Positions 15,735-23,565 of a DNA stretch of 33,523 nt are shown here, piece by piece. Every line of letters starts with the position of its first letter. Position 1 is the first letter of the stretch. Position numbers and translations under genes: made by a program. Source of the stretch: Desulfosarcina cetonica JCM 12296 (GTDB lineage: Bacteria; Desulfobacterota; Desulfobacteria; Desulfobacterales; Desulfosarcinaceae); contig NZ_BBCC01000050.1 in assembly GCF_001311845.1 (NCBI RefSeq), positions 1 through 33,523 on the forward strand. The letters are read 5' to 3'. Under the pieces are notes generated by a model, which saw only the letters and a list, made by a program, of their open reading frames with translations, ran no database searches and had not been told where the DNA came from.

Positions 15735-15931
15735 TTGCTGGCTAAAAAGCAAAGAATAATGCGGTTATCCACAGCCAAAGACATTTTTTCTATCTTTGAT
15801 TGAGCTGCCAGCATGCGATCAAAAGGATCTCTATGAGCGTTTTTCCAACTGCCAGCCAGCTGGGCATGCTCGGGTGTGATCGCCAACGGCTGAAATCCTG
15901 CCTTCAATATCCATTCAGGTACATTTGTCAA
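15731..15931 (-). pseudogene. Truncated second copy of vapC
   Basis: The reading NVPEWILKAGFQPLAITPEH up to AAQSKIEKM is nearly identical to the middle of the complete toxin at 53-442. The N-terminal third, with the first catalytic Asp and Glu, is missing, and the C-terminus diverges (SLAVDNRIILCFLASN). No antitoxin gene follows. It is a dead fragment. Confidence 0.82.
15774..15926. repeat. Direct repeat, right copy (vapC internal segment)
   Basis: Matches 111-263 in the same orientation with about five differences. It sits directly after the last gene of the GTPase cluster. Confidence 0.85.
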
Positions 15932-15954
15932 CTTCGCTCGTACCGAGCTGTCGT

Positions 15955-16614
15955 TTAAACGTCATGTTGATATAAGACCTGCCGAATACCGAAAATCAGG
16001 ACTCCCCCCATCAGGCCCCCGGCATGACAAGCCGCTATGGGATATCCGCATTGCCCCATATGAAGGAAGCCGAAGACAACTGTCCCCATCCACAATTCGT
16101 ATACGCTTTTACCGGAGACCAGGGCCAAGAAACCCCATCCCCACGAGCGTTGATCCGGTCGACGAAGCATCTCCAATGCCGATATGGCCATCATTCCATG
16201 GGCAATGCCGGACAGACCGGCAAGTCCACGTTCGGATACCGACGGCTCCGCAATCCAAGCCATGGTCAGGCTGCCGACACCGGCGCATAGTACGTATAGC
16301 AAACGGATCGAAACCCTCTTTTCTTCTAAATAGTGGTAAAGCAGTAAAAATCCGCCGGCATCCAACAGCAGGTGATATGGGGATAGATGGACCAGAGGAA
16401 AGGTCAGCACCCGCCACCACTCACCGTCACGGACGGCCTCAGGCAAGAAAAGCAGACCGGTTCGCACCTGATGATGCAACAAAGGAAGATTCACTGCGGC
16501 TAAAATGATCCCCCAAACCCATAACTGCCAGTATCGGCGCAGGTGGTCTGATCGCAAGGGGATGATCCGTTGCATCGAAATAGGTAACTTTGATGATTGG
16601 GCTGTCGACTGCAT
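15955..16614 (-). CDS. Rhombosortase (rhomboid-family intramembrane protease)
   Basis: A 219-residue multi-pass membrane protein of the rhomboid fold, in the subgroup that cleaves C-terminal GlyGly-type sorting signals. Visible family features are GEWWRVLTFPLVHLSPYH (64-81), the catalytic Ser135 in AGLSGIAHG, and the catalytic His197 in ACHAGGLMGG, with about six hydrophobic segments between. GGAGG six bases before the ATG at 16614 fixes the start. The neighbour upstream on the same strand is a secreted VIT/vWA protein with a glycine motif, membrane helix and basic tail at its C-terminus, which is a plausible substrate. The pair would act at the inner membrane during surface-protein export. 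Confidence 0.78.
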   Translation of the reverse strand: MQSTAQSSKLPISMQRIIPLRSDHLRRYWQLWVWGIILAAVNLPLLHHQVRTGLLFLPEAVRDGEWWRVLTFPLVHLSPYHLLLDAGGFLLLYHYLEEKRVSIRLLYVLCAGVGSLTMAWIAEPSVSERGLAGLSGIAHGMMAISALEMLRRPDQRSWGWGFLALVSGKSVYELWMGTVVFGFLHMGQCGYPIAACHAGGLMGGVLIFGIRQVLYQHDV

Positions 16615-16646
16615 GGTGGGCCTCCAAAAAGAACTTTAATTTTGAC

Positions 16647-16770
16647 GGATTCGCAAACAGCCCGATACCGGCGTTACGCGTATCCTTCGTCACTGCGGCG
16701 TACGCTCAGTACGCCTCATTCCTCAGGATTCGCAAACCTTGATCTCGGGCTTTTTGCGAATCCTGAGGAA
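16647..16770. repeat. REP/MITE-like palindromic repeat
   Basis: Outer arms at 16647-16667 (GGATTCGCAAACAGCCCGAT) and 16742-16763 are nearly complementary. An inner perfect 17-base inverted repeat lies at 16719-16735 and 16754-16770 (TTCCTCAGGATTCGCAA and its complement), and GCGTAC/GTACGC forms a further small stem. The element lies between the rhombosortase and VIT/vWA genes and may also end or process the transcript. It is different from the element at 1990-2157. Confidence 0.65.
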
Positions 16771-16791
16771 ATACGAATTGTTACGAGTTTA

Positions 16792-17820
16792 TCAAGATTT
16801 CGTTCGGGCTTTTATGTTTCGTTTACGCCGCTTGATGAGCATGGCCAGCCCGACAAAGATGGGACCCACCGGACCGGAGCCGAAGTTGAAGTCACGGCTT
16901 TGTTGTCTTGGGGCCTGCGGGGTCACAGTGGGTTGAGAAGCCGGAGAAGACGCATTGGGTGTTACGGACGGCAACGGTGCAGAAGGCTTTTGCTGGTTGG
17001 CCGGCCTGTTCATGGCAACGGACTGCGGCCCAATGTCCTGCATGGCTTTATTGCGTAGCGCGTTCAGGGTTTGCCGGCGTTTCAGCTGCGCGGCCCTATC
17101 CCGTTCGATGCGGCCAAGATTTCGTCGCTCAATCTTCCACCGTTTGTATTCCGCATCGTTTTCCAGCACCAGAAAAGAGGTGTACTCCGTAACGATGGAG
17201 AAGTCTTCTCCCAATCGGACCACTTTATCGAGGACATCCTGCCGATTGTTTTCCCGGTCCGAAGCCTTGAGCAGTTGATCAATCTGCTTTTGGGCCCACA
17301 TGCGTTCGATTTCCGGGTTGGCGGTATCTTCCTTGGGAAAGGGCAAGGTGACGGTATTCTCAATCTCCCGGCCCAGAACCTGCCCGGAGAGGGTGACGCT
17401 GGCTTCTCCGGATCCGGCATATCGTCCGTAGATGCGAACAGGAGCGCCGAAGTAAAGGTTCGGCAGTGTGGCCGGGACGACATCGTACACGTTGATGCCG
17501 TCGACATGCAGCTCCAGTTGGCTGGCCGCCGGTCGCATCAATTTACGCCGAAACGCTTTGGCCTGCCGCTGAAAATCATCTCCGCCGGAGATAAAGGCCG
17601 CCAGTCCACCGGAATCCTGGGCCAACTGCTCAAGCAACGGCCGGTTGATCTCGTTTCCGATGCCGATGCAAAACACCCTTGCATTGGACGGGCGCTGATT
17701 GATCAGGGTCAGCAATTCCCGGCGTTCTTTTTGTTCGGTCATGCCGTCACTCAGGATCACAACATTCAGCGGCCGATCCGGATTGCCGTATTTATAGGCA
17801 GTGGTCAGCGCCGGTGCCAA
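16792..17820 (-). CDS. VIT/vWA secreted protein, C-terminal part
   Basis: C-terminal half of the gene that starts at 18932; the frames are joined by adding one G in the run at 17831-17834, giving 713 residues in all. This part holds the end of the vWA domain (RPLNVVILSDGMTEQKERRE, then RVFCIGIGNEINRPLLEQLA) and a helical and beta region with a conserved EYTSFLVLEND. A proline/serine-rich linker follows, then a C-terminal FGSGPVGPIFVGLAMLIKRR: short glycine motif, membrane helix and basic cluster, as in sorted surface proteins. No separate good start exists near 17820, so it is not an independent gene. Confidence 0.78.
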   Translation of the reverse strand: MAPALTTAYKYGNPDRPLNVVILSDGMTEQKERRELLTLINQRPSNARVFCIGIGNEINRPLLEQLAQDSGGLAAFISGGDDFQRQAKAFRRKLMRPAASQLELHVDGINVYDVVPATLPNLYFGAPVRIYGRYAGSGEASVTLSGQVLGREIENTVTLPFPKEDTANPEIERMWAQKQIDQLLKASDRENNRQDVLDKVVRLGEDFSIVTEYTSFLVLENDAEYKRWKIERRNLGRIERDRAAQLKRRQTLNALRNKAMQDIGPQSVAMNRPANQQKPSAPLPSVTPNASSPASQPTVTPQAPRQQSRDFNFGSGPVGPIFVGLAMLIKRRKRNIKARTKS

Positions 17821-18932
17821 AATAGTGCCGCCCCGGGCGCCTGGGAAGATAAAAAGGCGGCGGCGGTTGTCTTGTTTTCATCGGATGCTTCGCGAAGTTC
17901 GTTGAAAATGGTCCGGGGCTGTACATTGAAGGTCATCACTTCGAAGCGATCTTTTTGATCCAGTGCGTGGATAAAGGCATCCATGGAACGTCTGGAGACA
18001 GGCAGTTTATTGTCAGCGGCCATGGAACCGGACACATCGAGCAAGAACACATAATCCATTCCCAGATTCTGCTTTTCCAGCTCCTTCCCGGCTGTGACGG
18101 TCATGTAGAAAAAACCGTCTTCTCCGGGGGTGCGTGAAGTGAGCATATCAATGCCGCTTTGAGGGCGATTCAGGCCGTAGTGAATGACGACATCGTCGGC
18201 CAGGGATCCACTTTTTTGTTCCAAACTGGCCATTTTATAGGTATCGGAATGGTCCACCGTTGCCATGTCCCTGCCATGGCTCGGGCTTTCCAATACCGTG
18301 ATGGGGATCGCGGACTTGGCTTCCAACTGAAAAGCAAACCGGCCGGTGGTGACCGAATCCATCCTTCCTTGCGTTACCGTCGCCAGCGGATAGACATAGG
18401 TCACTTCATCATGATCCACGTCCAACTCTTGATAATAAGCGATCTGAACCCGTTGATCGGCTCCGGCAGGAATGGGAAAAATGCGCATTTCAAATCGCTT
18501 GTAGTTGACCTGTTCCAACAGGCCCGGATCTTTGCGCTGCTTTTTATAACTGTCGTAAATTTCCCGGGCACGCTGTTTTTCCAGCACCTCCCCCACCATC
18601 TCTTTGCCGTTGATCCACATACTGAAGTTGGAAACCGATGCGTTTTTGGGAACCGGAAAGGTGTACAGCGCCTCAACCTGGCGATTTTCCGTGTTGTGAA
18701 ACACTTGTGTGACCTCTGTGACGGCCACGCCGTTATTGATGGTCACATTCACCTCGTGAGTGAGAATTTCCAGCTTTCCGCCGAATCCGCCATCTGCAAT
18801 GAGCAGTCCGGCAGCCCGAGCCGGTTTGGATGAAACGGCGGTTATTACTAGTGCGGCCATGGCCATAATGGTCATAATGACCAGCAACCCTAGTCGATTG
18901 GGTCTTTGAGATGTCCTTGCGGATGGTTTCAT
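17805..18932 (-). CDS. VIT/vWA secreted protein, N-terminal part
   Basis: The start is ATG at 18932, preceded by AAGGAG; the in-frame extension to 19016 lacks a ribosome site and would put extra residues before the signal peptide. The signal peptide is basic, then LGLLVIMTIMAMAALVITAV, then a cleavage region SSKPARAAG. The VIT domain follows (LEILTHEVNVTINNGVAVTE, EALYTFPVPKNASVSNF, GEVLEKQRAREIYDSYKKQR). The vWA domain begins with the metal site DYVFLLDVSGSM. The frame breaks after SSQAPG; one added base continues it as GGTILAPALTTAYKYG. VIT/vWA proteins are exported adhesion or surface-binding proteins. A divergent sigma-54 activator starts at 19213. Confidence 0.82.
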   Translation of the reverse strand: MKPSARTSQRPNRLGLLVIMTIMAMAALVITAVSSKPARAAGLLIADGGFGGKLEILTHEVNVTINNGVAVTEVTQVFHNTENRQVEALYTFPVPKNASVSNFSMWINGKEMVGEVLEKQRAREIYDSYKKQRKDPGLLEQVNYKRFEMRIFPIPAGADQRVQIAYYQELDVDHDEVTYVYPLATVTQGRMDSVTTGRFAFQLEAKSAIPITVLESPSHGRDMATVDHSDTYKMASLEQKSGSLADDVVIHYGLNRPQSGIDMLTSRTPGEDGFFYMTVTAGKELEKQNLGMDYVFLLDVSGSMAADNKLPVSRRSMDAFIHALDQKDRFEVMTFNVQPRTIFNELREASDENKTTAAAFLSSQAPGAALFWHRR

Positions 18933-19018
18933 GCGGATGCTCCTTGTTTTCTCTTGTTGATGGTGGGGTGGTTCCAAAACCTGAATCCTGGAATTCACTG
19001 CCGTTGAAATCATCAAAT

Positions 19019-19034
19019 ATCAACAAGTATGCCA
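19019..19034 (-). promoter_or_regulatory. Candidate sigma-54 promoter for the VIT/vWA-rhombosortase genes
   Basis: Read on the minus strand the sequence is TGGCAT, five bases, TTGAT, close to the TGGCAC-N5-TTGCA consensus but with GA instead of GC in the -12 box. It lies about 90 bases before the start at 18932 and next to a divergent sigma-54 activator gene, which makes it worth noting. The -12 mismatch keeps confidence low. Confidence 0.3.
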
Positions 19035-19212
19035 AGAAGCTGTTATGTATTTAACTTATTGATTTTTAATATATTGTCATACGCTAATTTTAAACTCTAA
19101 GCTTATTGATTCTATTTGCTGTTCAATTTTTGTTTGATCTGCTATACATTTTTTGTTTATCCAGTCGCCTTAATGTTCGCCAGCCTAAATCCCTTTTCAG
19201 GAGTCTCTCACC

Positions 19213-19512
19213 ATGATCCAGCTAAACAGTAAAGATCGCGCTTTTTTTTCACTCGTGGATCAGGCCGTTTCAGCCAACCCGTTCAGTCAAACCCGGGCGG
19301 CACTCGATCTAAAGATTTCCGGAGGGTCCGACACATTAACCGTTACCGAACTCGCCGTGGCGGTCTTCCAAAAGGTGCGCTCCCGTATCGATACGTTTGT
19401 CTCCCGCACCGGCGGACGGATTCAGGACTTTGACCCCAAGGACCGGCCATTGGTGACCAATGTTTTTTATTCGATATCTTTCACCGGTTCGTGGTTCAGT
19501 TCGACGATCTGA
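19213..19512 (+). CDS. Sigma-54 activator, N-terminal part
   Basis: Start ATG at 19213, with AGGAG upstream. This part encodes about 90 residues of an unrecognised N-terminal regulatory region (SLVDQAVSANPFSQTRAALD). The frame breaks near 19483; adding one T gives YSIFHRFVVQFDDLIARQ and joins it to the following AAA+ part as one 491-residue protein. It carries no receiver domain. Confidence 0.7.
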   Translation: MIQLNSKDRAFFSLVDQAVSANPFSQTRAALDLKISGGSDTLTVTELAVAVFQKVRSRIDTFVSRTGGRIQDFDPKDRPLVTNVFYSISFTGSWFSSTI

Positions 19513-20687
19513 TCGCCAGGCAGCTTAAGGCCGGAGAGAAAAGCCTGCCGGTCCCTTTTGCTTCGGAAACCATCGGGCTGTTAAAACAGCGGGGGTTTAC
19601 CGAGGATGAGGCCCTTCGTTATTTTGAGCTGAGCTTTCAACTGCGGCGGGCCTTTTTCTTTATCCAACAAAACCTGGTGGGGTGCAGTCCCTGTATGCAG
19701 ACGTTGAGGGAACGATTATGGAACAATATCTTTACTCACAATATCCATTGGTACGACCGTTATCTGTGGAATCGCATGGAAGATTTTTCCACATTGATTC
19801 TCGGTCCCACCGGCGCGGGCAAAGGAACGGCCGCGGCCGCCATCGGTCGCTCGGGCTACATTCCATTCGATATCCGAAAAGGATGCTTTGCTCATAGCTT
19901 TACCGAGTCGTTGATTCCTCTGAACCTTTCTCAATTTTCCAAAACATTGATCGAGTCCGAGTTATTCGGCCATAAAAAAGGCGCTTTTACCGGCGCGGTG
20001 ACCGATTATACGGGGGTTTTGGCACGTTGCAGGCCTTTTGGATCCATCTTCTTGGACGAGATCGGAGAAGTGGATGAGACGGTTCAAATCAAATTGTTAC
20101 AGGTGATTCAGGAACGCACGTTCACGCCGGTGGGAAGCCATCTGGCAGAGCGGTTTTCGGGGCGGGTCATTGCCGCCACCAATCGACCCCTGGGTTTGAT
20201 TCGCTCCAAAAAAATTCTTAGAGATGACTTTTTTTATCGTCTTTGCTCGGATGTCATCGAGGTGCCAAGCCTGGCGCAGCGGATCAAACAAGACCCCCAG
20301 GAGTTAAAAGATTTGTTGGCTCACACGGTCACCCGGATTCTGGGAAAATCTTCTCCTGCACTAACCAATGAGCTGTATGACGCGATATCATGTCAACCGG
20401 GCCTGGCATACGACTGGCCCGGCAACGTCAGAGAACTGGAGCAGTGTGTGCGTCGAATCCTGATCAACCAACGCTACACACCGGATTCCTTGCCCGAGGA
20501 TAACCCAACGCCATTTTTACAGGCAGTGAAGGCAGGAGAACTGGATGCCCAAAGTCTTCTATCCGGGTATTGCTTTACGCTTTACCGCAGATGGGGCACC
20601 TATGAAGCCGTGGCCAAACAATCCCGGCTGGATCGGCGCACCGCAAAAAAATACATCCAGGAGGGAAAAGAAATATTCGGCCCATAG
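19491..20687 (+). CDS. Sigma-54-dependent transcriptional activator, AAA+ and DNA-binding part
   Basis: AAA+ enhancer-binding protein. Walker A is GPTGAGKGT, the sigma-54 contact loop is GAFTGAVTDYTG, and Walker B is SIFLDEIGEV. The sensor region follows (RVIAATNRPLG), then an arginine-finger region and WPGNVRELEQCVRRILINQR. The C-terminus ends in a Fis-like helix-turn-helix (YEAVAKQSRLDRRTAKKYIQ). It hydrolyses ATP to remodel closed promoter complexes of RpoN polymerase. It is divergent to the VIT/vWA-rhombosortase genes and probably controls them (inference). The Walker A form GAGKGT is slightly unusual for the family (GESGTGKE). Confidence 0.85.
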   Translation: MVQFDDLIARQLKAGEKSLPVPFASETIGLLKQRGFTEDEALRYFELSFQLRRAFFFIQQNLVGCSPCMQTLRERLWNNIFTHNIHWYDRYLWNRMEDFSTLILGPTGAGKGTAAAAIGRSGYIPFDIRKGCFAHSFTESLIPLNLSQFSKTLIESELFGHKKGAFTGAVTDYTGVLARCRPFGSIFLDEIGEVDETVQIKLLQVIQERTFTPVGSHLAERFSGRVIAATNRPLGLIRSKKILRDDFFYRLCSDVIEVPSLAQRIKQDPQELKDLLAHTVTRILGKSSPALTNELYDAISCQPGLAYDWPGNVRELEQCVRRILINQRYTPDSLPEDNPTPFLQAVKAGELDAQSLLSGYCFTLYRRWGTYEAVAKQSRLDRRTAKKYIQEGKEIFGP

Positions 20688-20784
20688 GGGTCGCACCCAC
20701 CCCTTTCAAGGTATTCAATAAATCGATCCAAATGCGATTGCCCTGAATGGTCACGGCCTGCGTCCCGGAGAATCTGCTGTAGAC

Positions 20785-20812
20785 AAAAAAAGGGCAGGTG
20801 GCGCCTGCCCTT
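20785..20812 (-). terminator. Intrinsic terminator, minus strand
   Basis: Arms AAGGGCAGG (20790-20798) and CCTGCCCTT (20804-20812) form a nine-base GC-rich stem with a short loop. On the minus strand it is followed by a run of seven T. It lies just downstream of the aldo/keto reductase fragment and is probably that gene's old terminator. Confidence 0.75.
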
Positions 20813-20874
20813 ACAATGGGGAATCATGGCGGGTTGTTGTTTCTTTTGGCGACTCGTCCGCCGGTGGTTCCGGG

Positions 20875-21014
20875 AAGTCGAAGGCGCGGTCCTTGTTTAC
20901 CGGCGGAAAATCAAAATCAACCCGGCGGGCGCCATCTGGACCGCGGCCATCCCGGTCGTATTTGCCTGAGAGCAGACCACCGGCCATAGGGCTCCAGACC
21001 ATCAGGCCCAGGTC
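20875..21014 (-). pseudogene. Aldo/keto reductase fragment
   Basis: The reading DLGLMVWSPMAGGLLSGKYD, continuing with DRDGRGPDGARRVDFDFPPV, is the typical late-middle segment of aldo/keto reductases. A stop codon (TAG) lies just upstream in frame and the sequence degrades before the C-terminus. The remnant is under 50 residues and not functional. From 21015 to 21360 I see no gene, only a dyad at 21142-21182. Confidence 0.7.
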
Positions 21015-21141
21015 CTAGAAGGGTTACGCTGCTTTTCACGGGGCTGTCAATTATATTTACAGCCTGTAAAGTCAAACTGGTTTGTCGGTTGATCAGCCAT
21101 GACGATTTGCCTACCTTATCAAAAAAACCTGCCCATTGAAT

Positions 21142-21182
21142 TGTGGCAAACAACATTATTATAATAAATTTGTTATGCCACA
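21142..21182. promoter_or_regulatory. AT-rich dyad upstream of the sensor kinase
   Basis: TGTGGCAAACAA (21142-21153) and TTGTTATGCCACA (21170-21182) are near-perfect inverted copies around an AT-only centre. It lies about 180 bases before the kinase gene and resembles an operator for a dimeric regulator. The regulator is unknown. Confidence 0.4.
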
Positions 21183-21360
21183 TGCATATCCCTCTGACCT
21201 ATCTTCCTGTTTTTGAATTTTGGTCTAAAAATTGCTGCGTTACGGTTTCGATTACAACGAGGTTTTTCGATTCGGCTATTTTGTCCTGATTTATCGGAGA
21301 AAGGGCAAAAAAGCCAAAAGAAACATCAGCAGCCACCTTTTATGCGCAGTTAATTGATTA

Positions 21361-23565
21361 ATGATGCTGTCCATCTTATTAAGGAAATGTATTCGTTCAT
21401 TTGCGTCAATACTGGGACTGACATTACGGGCCAGGCGCACAAGAGAGATGCTGCTGGCGCTCATTCTTGCCACCCTCGTTATTATCGCTTTAAGCACTTA
21501 CCTCGATTTTCGCTCAAGTCAAAACCTTCGCGATATTGCAAAGCATCAGTTTAACGCCGAACAGTTGGTTGTTGCCCGGCATATCAAATGGAACATTGAG
21601 CGTGAGCTTGAGGTTATCCGCAAAGAAATCGAGATGATCACGTCAATCCCACTTTCCAATTTTGATGATATTTTTAAAAAGCAGGATATGTTGGATAAAA
21701 CACTGCAGCGAGTAATCAAGAACGGCATTTTCAGGATCAATGTCATTGAACCCGACACCAATAAGGTTTGCTCTTACGAATATTCACGGCAGTGGAAAAC
21801 TCAGGATGTCACTCCAGATACCCTGCCCGATGGGATCCATGCTGTACTGGATAATCCGCAGAAAGTCTTTATCTCATATCCTTTCAAAAAAATTGGGGGC
21901 ATCCATGTCATTATAGGGCGTTCATTTGATGGTTTCAGATGCCTTTTAACTGTGGAACTGGATGTGACGTGTTTTCTCAAACAGTTTTTAAAAAACACCC
22001 GTTCCGGTAAAACCGGTTACGCATGGGTGGTTTCACAGGACGGAATGTTTTTGGATCATCCGTTTACCGAATTTATCGGAGAAAATGTATTTACGGTCCG
22101 TAAAGAACGAAACCCCGATATTTCTTATAAATCAATTAATTTCATCCAGAAAAATCAGATGCTCAAAGGCCAGGAAGGCACGGGAACCTATCGTACGGGT
22201 TGGCACCGGGGAATTACAGGAGAAATTGAAAAACTCATTGCTTACAGCCCGATTGTCATATCCGATGATCCGGCCCAGAAATGGTCTGTGGCGGTAGTGG
22301 CCCCGGCTTCAGAGATTGATCAGTACATCAATAAAACCTATGTCTGGCGATCTCTTATTCAGTTCATTATTATGATGGTTGTTATTGTTGCAGGGACGAC
22401 TATTCTGCTCAATGAAATGCGATGGACGCGGGAACTCGAACAGAAAGTTTCCGAGCGGACCCTATCTTTAAAGACATCGGAGGAAAAATATCGATCCCTG
22501 GTGGAAAGTGCCGAAGATTTCATTTACACGGTGAACCGTGATGGGCAATTTCAATCCATTAACAGTTTTACCGCCGGTTTTTTGGGGGGCAGACCGGAGG
22601 ATTTTATCGGTAAGGGCATCGATCTGGTTTTTCATGAAGAGGCTTTTCAAAAAAATATCCAGATCCTAAAGATGGTATACCGGCATGGCAGAAGTATTCG
22701 GGACGAATTCAAATTGCAGATGGGGGACCATGAACTCTGGATCAGTGCCAACTTCATGCCCATTAGGGAAGAAACCGGTGGTGTGGGATCCGTATTGTGC
22801 ATTGCCAGAGATGTGACCCATGAGAAGACTCTGGAGCGACAGCTGATCAACGCCGAGAAATTGGCCTCCATGGGAACACTGGCCGCCGGCGTGGCCCATG
22901 AAATCAACAATCCTTTAGGTGTGATGCTTGGATTTACCGATCTGTTGGTTCGTAAAACCGCAAAGGGCACCCAAGCCTATGATGATTTAAAGACCATAGA
23001 ACGGCAGGGGATGCACTGCAAACAAATTGTGGAAAATCTACTGCGATTTGCCCGGTTTGGAGAGGGAAAGTCGGTAAAGGCGGATTTGAATGAAGAAATC
23101 AGAGAAATTGTTGCCATTGTCGCTCACACCCTTGAAATGGAGAATGTTGAACTTGACACAGTGCTGGCAGAAGGGATTCCCCTGGTCCAGGGAGATCCCC
23201 GGGAGTTGCAGCAGGTATTTCTTAACCTGATCAACAATGCGGCTTCGGCCATGAAAGGCGGGGGAACCCTTACCATACGATCGCGATGGGATTCCAAAAG
23301 CCAAAAGGCCGAGGTGCAAATTCAAGACACCGGCCATGGGATCACCCGGGAACATATGGACCGCATCTTCGAGCCTTTTTTTACCACCAAACCAGAAGGG
23401 GAAGGCACCGGACTGGGGCTCGCCGTTACCTATGGAATTGTTACCAAATATGGCGGCACCATCGATTGTGAGAGTATTTCCATGGATTCCGCATTGGCCG
23501 CACACAAAAAGAACGGTACGGTGTTTACCATTAAATTGCCGCTTTTTAAGGAGGGAAATCCGTGA
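21361..23565 (+). CDS. Sensor histidine kinase with Cache and PAS domains
   Basis: A 734-residue membrane kinase. The first membrane helix is about 30-48 (MLLALILATLVIIALSTYL) and the second about 331-352 (IQFIIMMVVIVAGTTILL). The periplasmic part between them is a dCache-type small-molecule sensor (GKTGYAWVVSQDGMFLDHP). A PAS domain at about 375-490 precedes the kinase core. The phospho-acceptor is His513 in GVAHEINNPLG; the ATPase has NLINNAASAM, DTGHGI and GTGLGLAV. The downstream NtrC-type regulator overlaps its stop, so the two form a two-component pair. The start has no clear ribosome site; later ATG codons would cut into the first helix. The ligand is unknown. Confidence 0.88.
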   Translation: MMLSILLRKCIRSFASILGLTLRARRTREMLLALILATLVIIALSTYLDFRSSQNLRDIAKHQFNAEQLVVARHIKWNIERELEVIRKEIEMITSIPLSNFDDIFKKQDMLDKTLQRVIKNGIFRINVIEPDTNKVCSYEYSRQWKTQDVTPDTLPDGIHAVLDNPQKVFISYPFKKIGGIHVIIGRSFDGFRCLLTVELDVTCFLKQFLKNTRSGKTGYAWVVSQDGMFLDHPFTEFIGENVFTVRKERNPDISYKSINFIQKNQMLKGQEGTGTYRTGWHRGITGEIEKLIAYSPIVISDDPAQKWSVAVVAPASEIDQYINKTYVWRSLIQFIIMMVVIVAGTTILLNEMRWTRELEQKVSERTLSLKTSEEKYRSLVESAEDFIYTVNRDGQFQSINSFTAGFLGGRPEDFIGKGIDLVFHEEAFQKNIQILKMVYRHGRSIRDEFKLQMGDHELWISANFMPIREETGGVGSVLCIARDVTHEKTLERQLINAEKLASMGTLAAGVAHEINNPLGVMLGFTDLLVRKTAKGTQAYDDLKTIERQGMHCKQIVENLLRFARFGEGKSVKADLNEEIREIVAIVAHTLEMENVELDTVLAEGIPLVQGDPRELQQVFLNLINNAASAMKGGGTLTIRSRWDSKSQKAEVQIQDTGHGITREHMDRIFEPFFTTKPEGEGTGLGLAVTYGIVTKYGGTIDCESISMDSALAAHKKNGTVFTIKLPLFKEGNP

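Noticed and set aside
17071..17958. 295-codon plus-strand open frame inside the VIT/vWA gene
   Set aside because: It is the antisense shadow of a clear minus-strand protein and has no motifs of its own.
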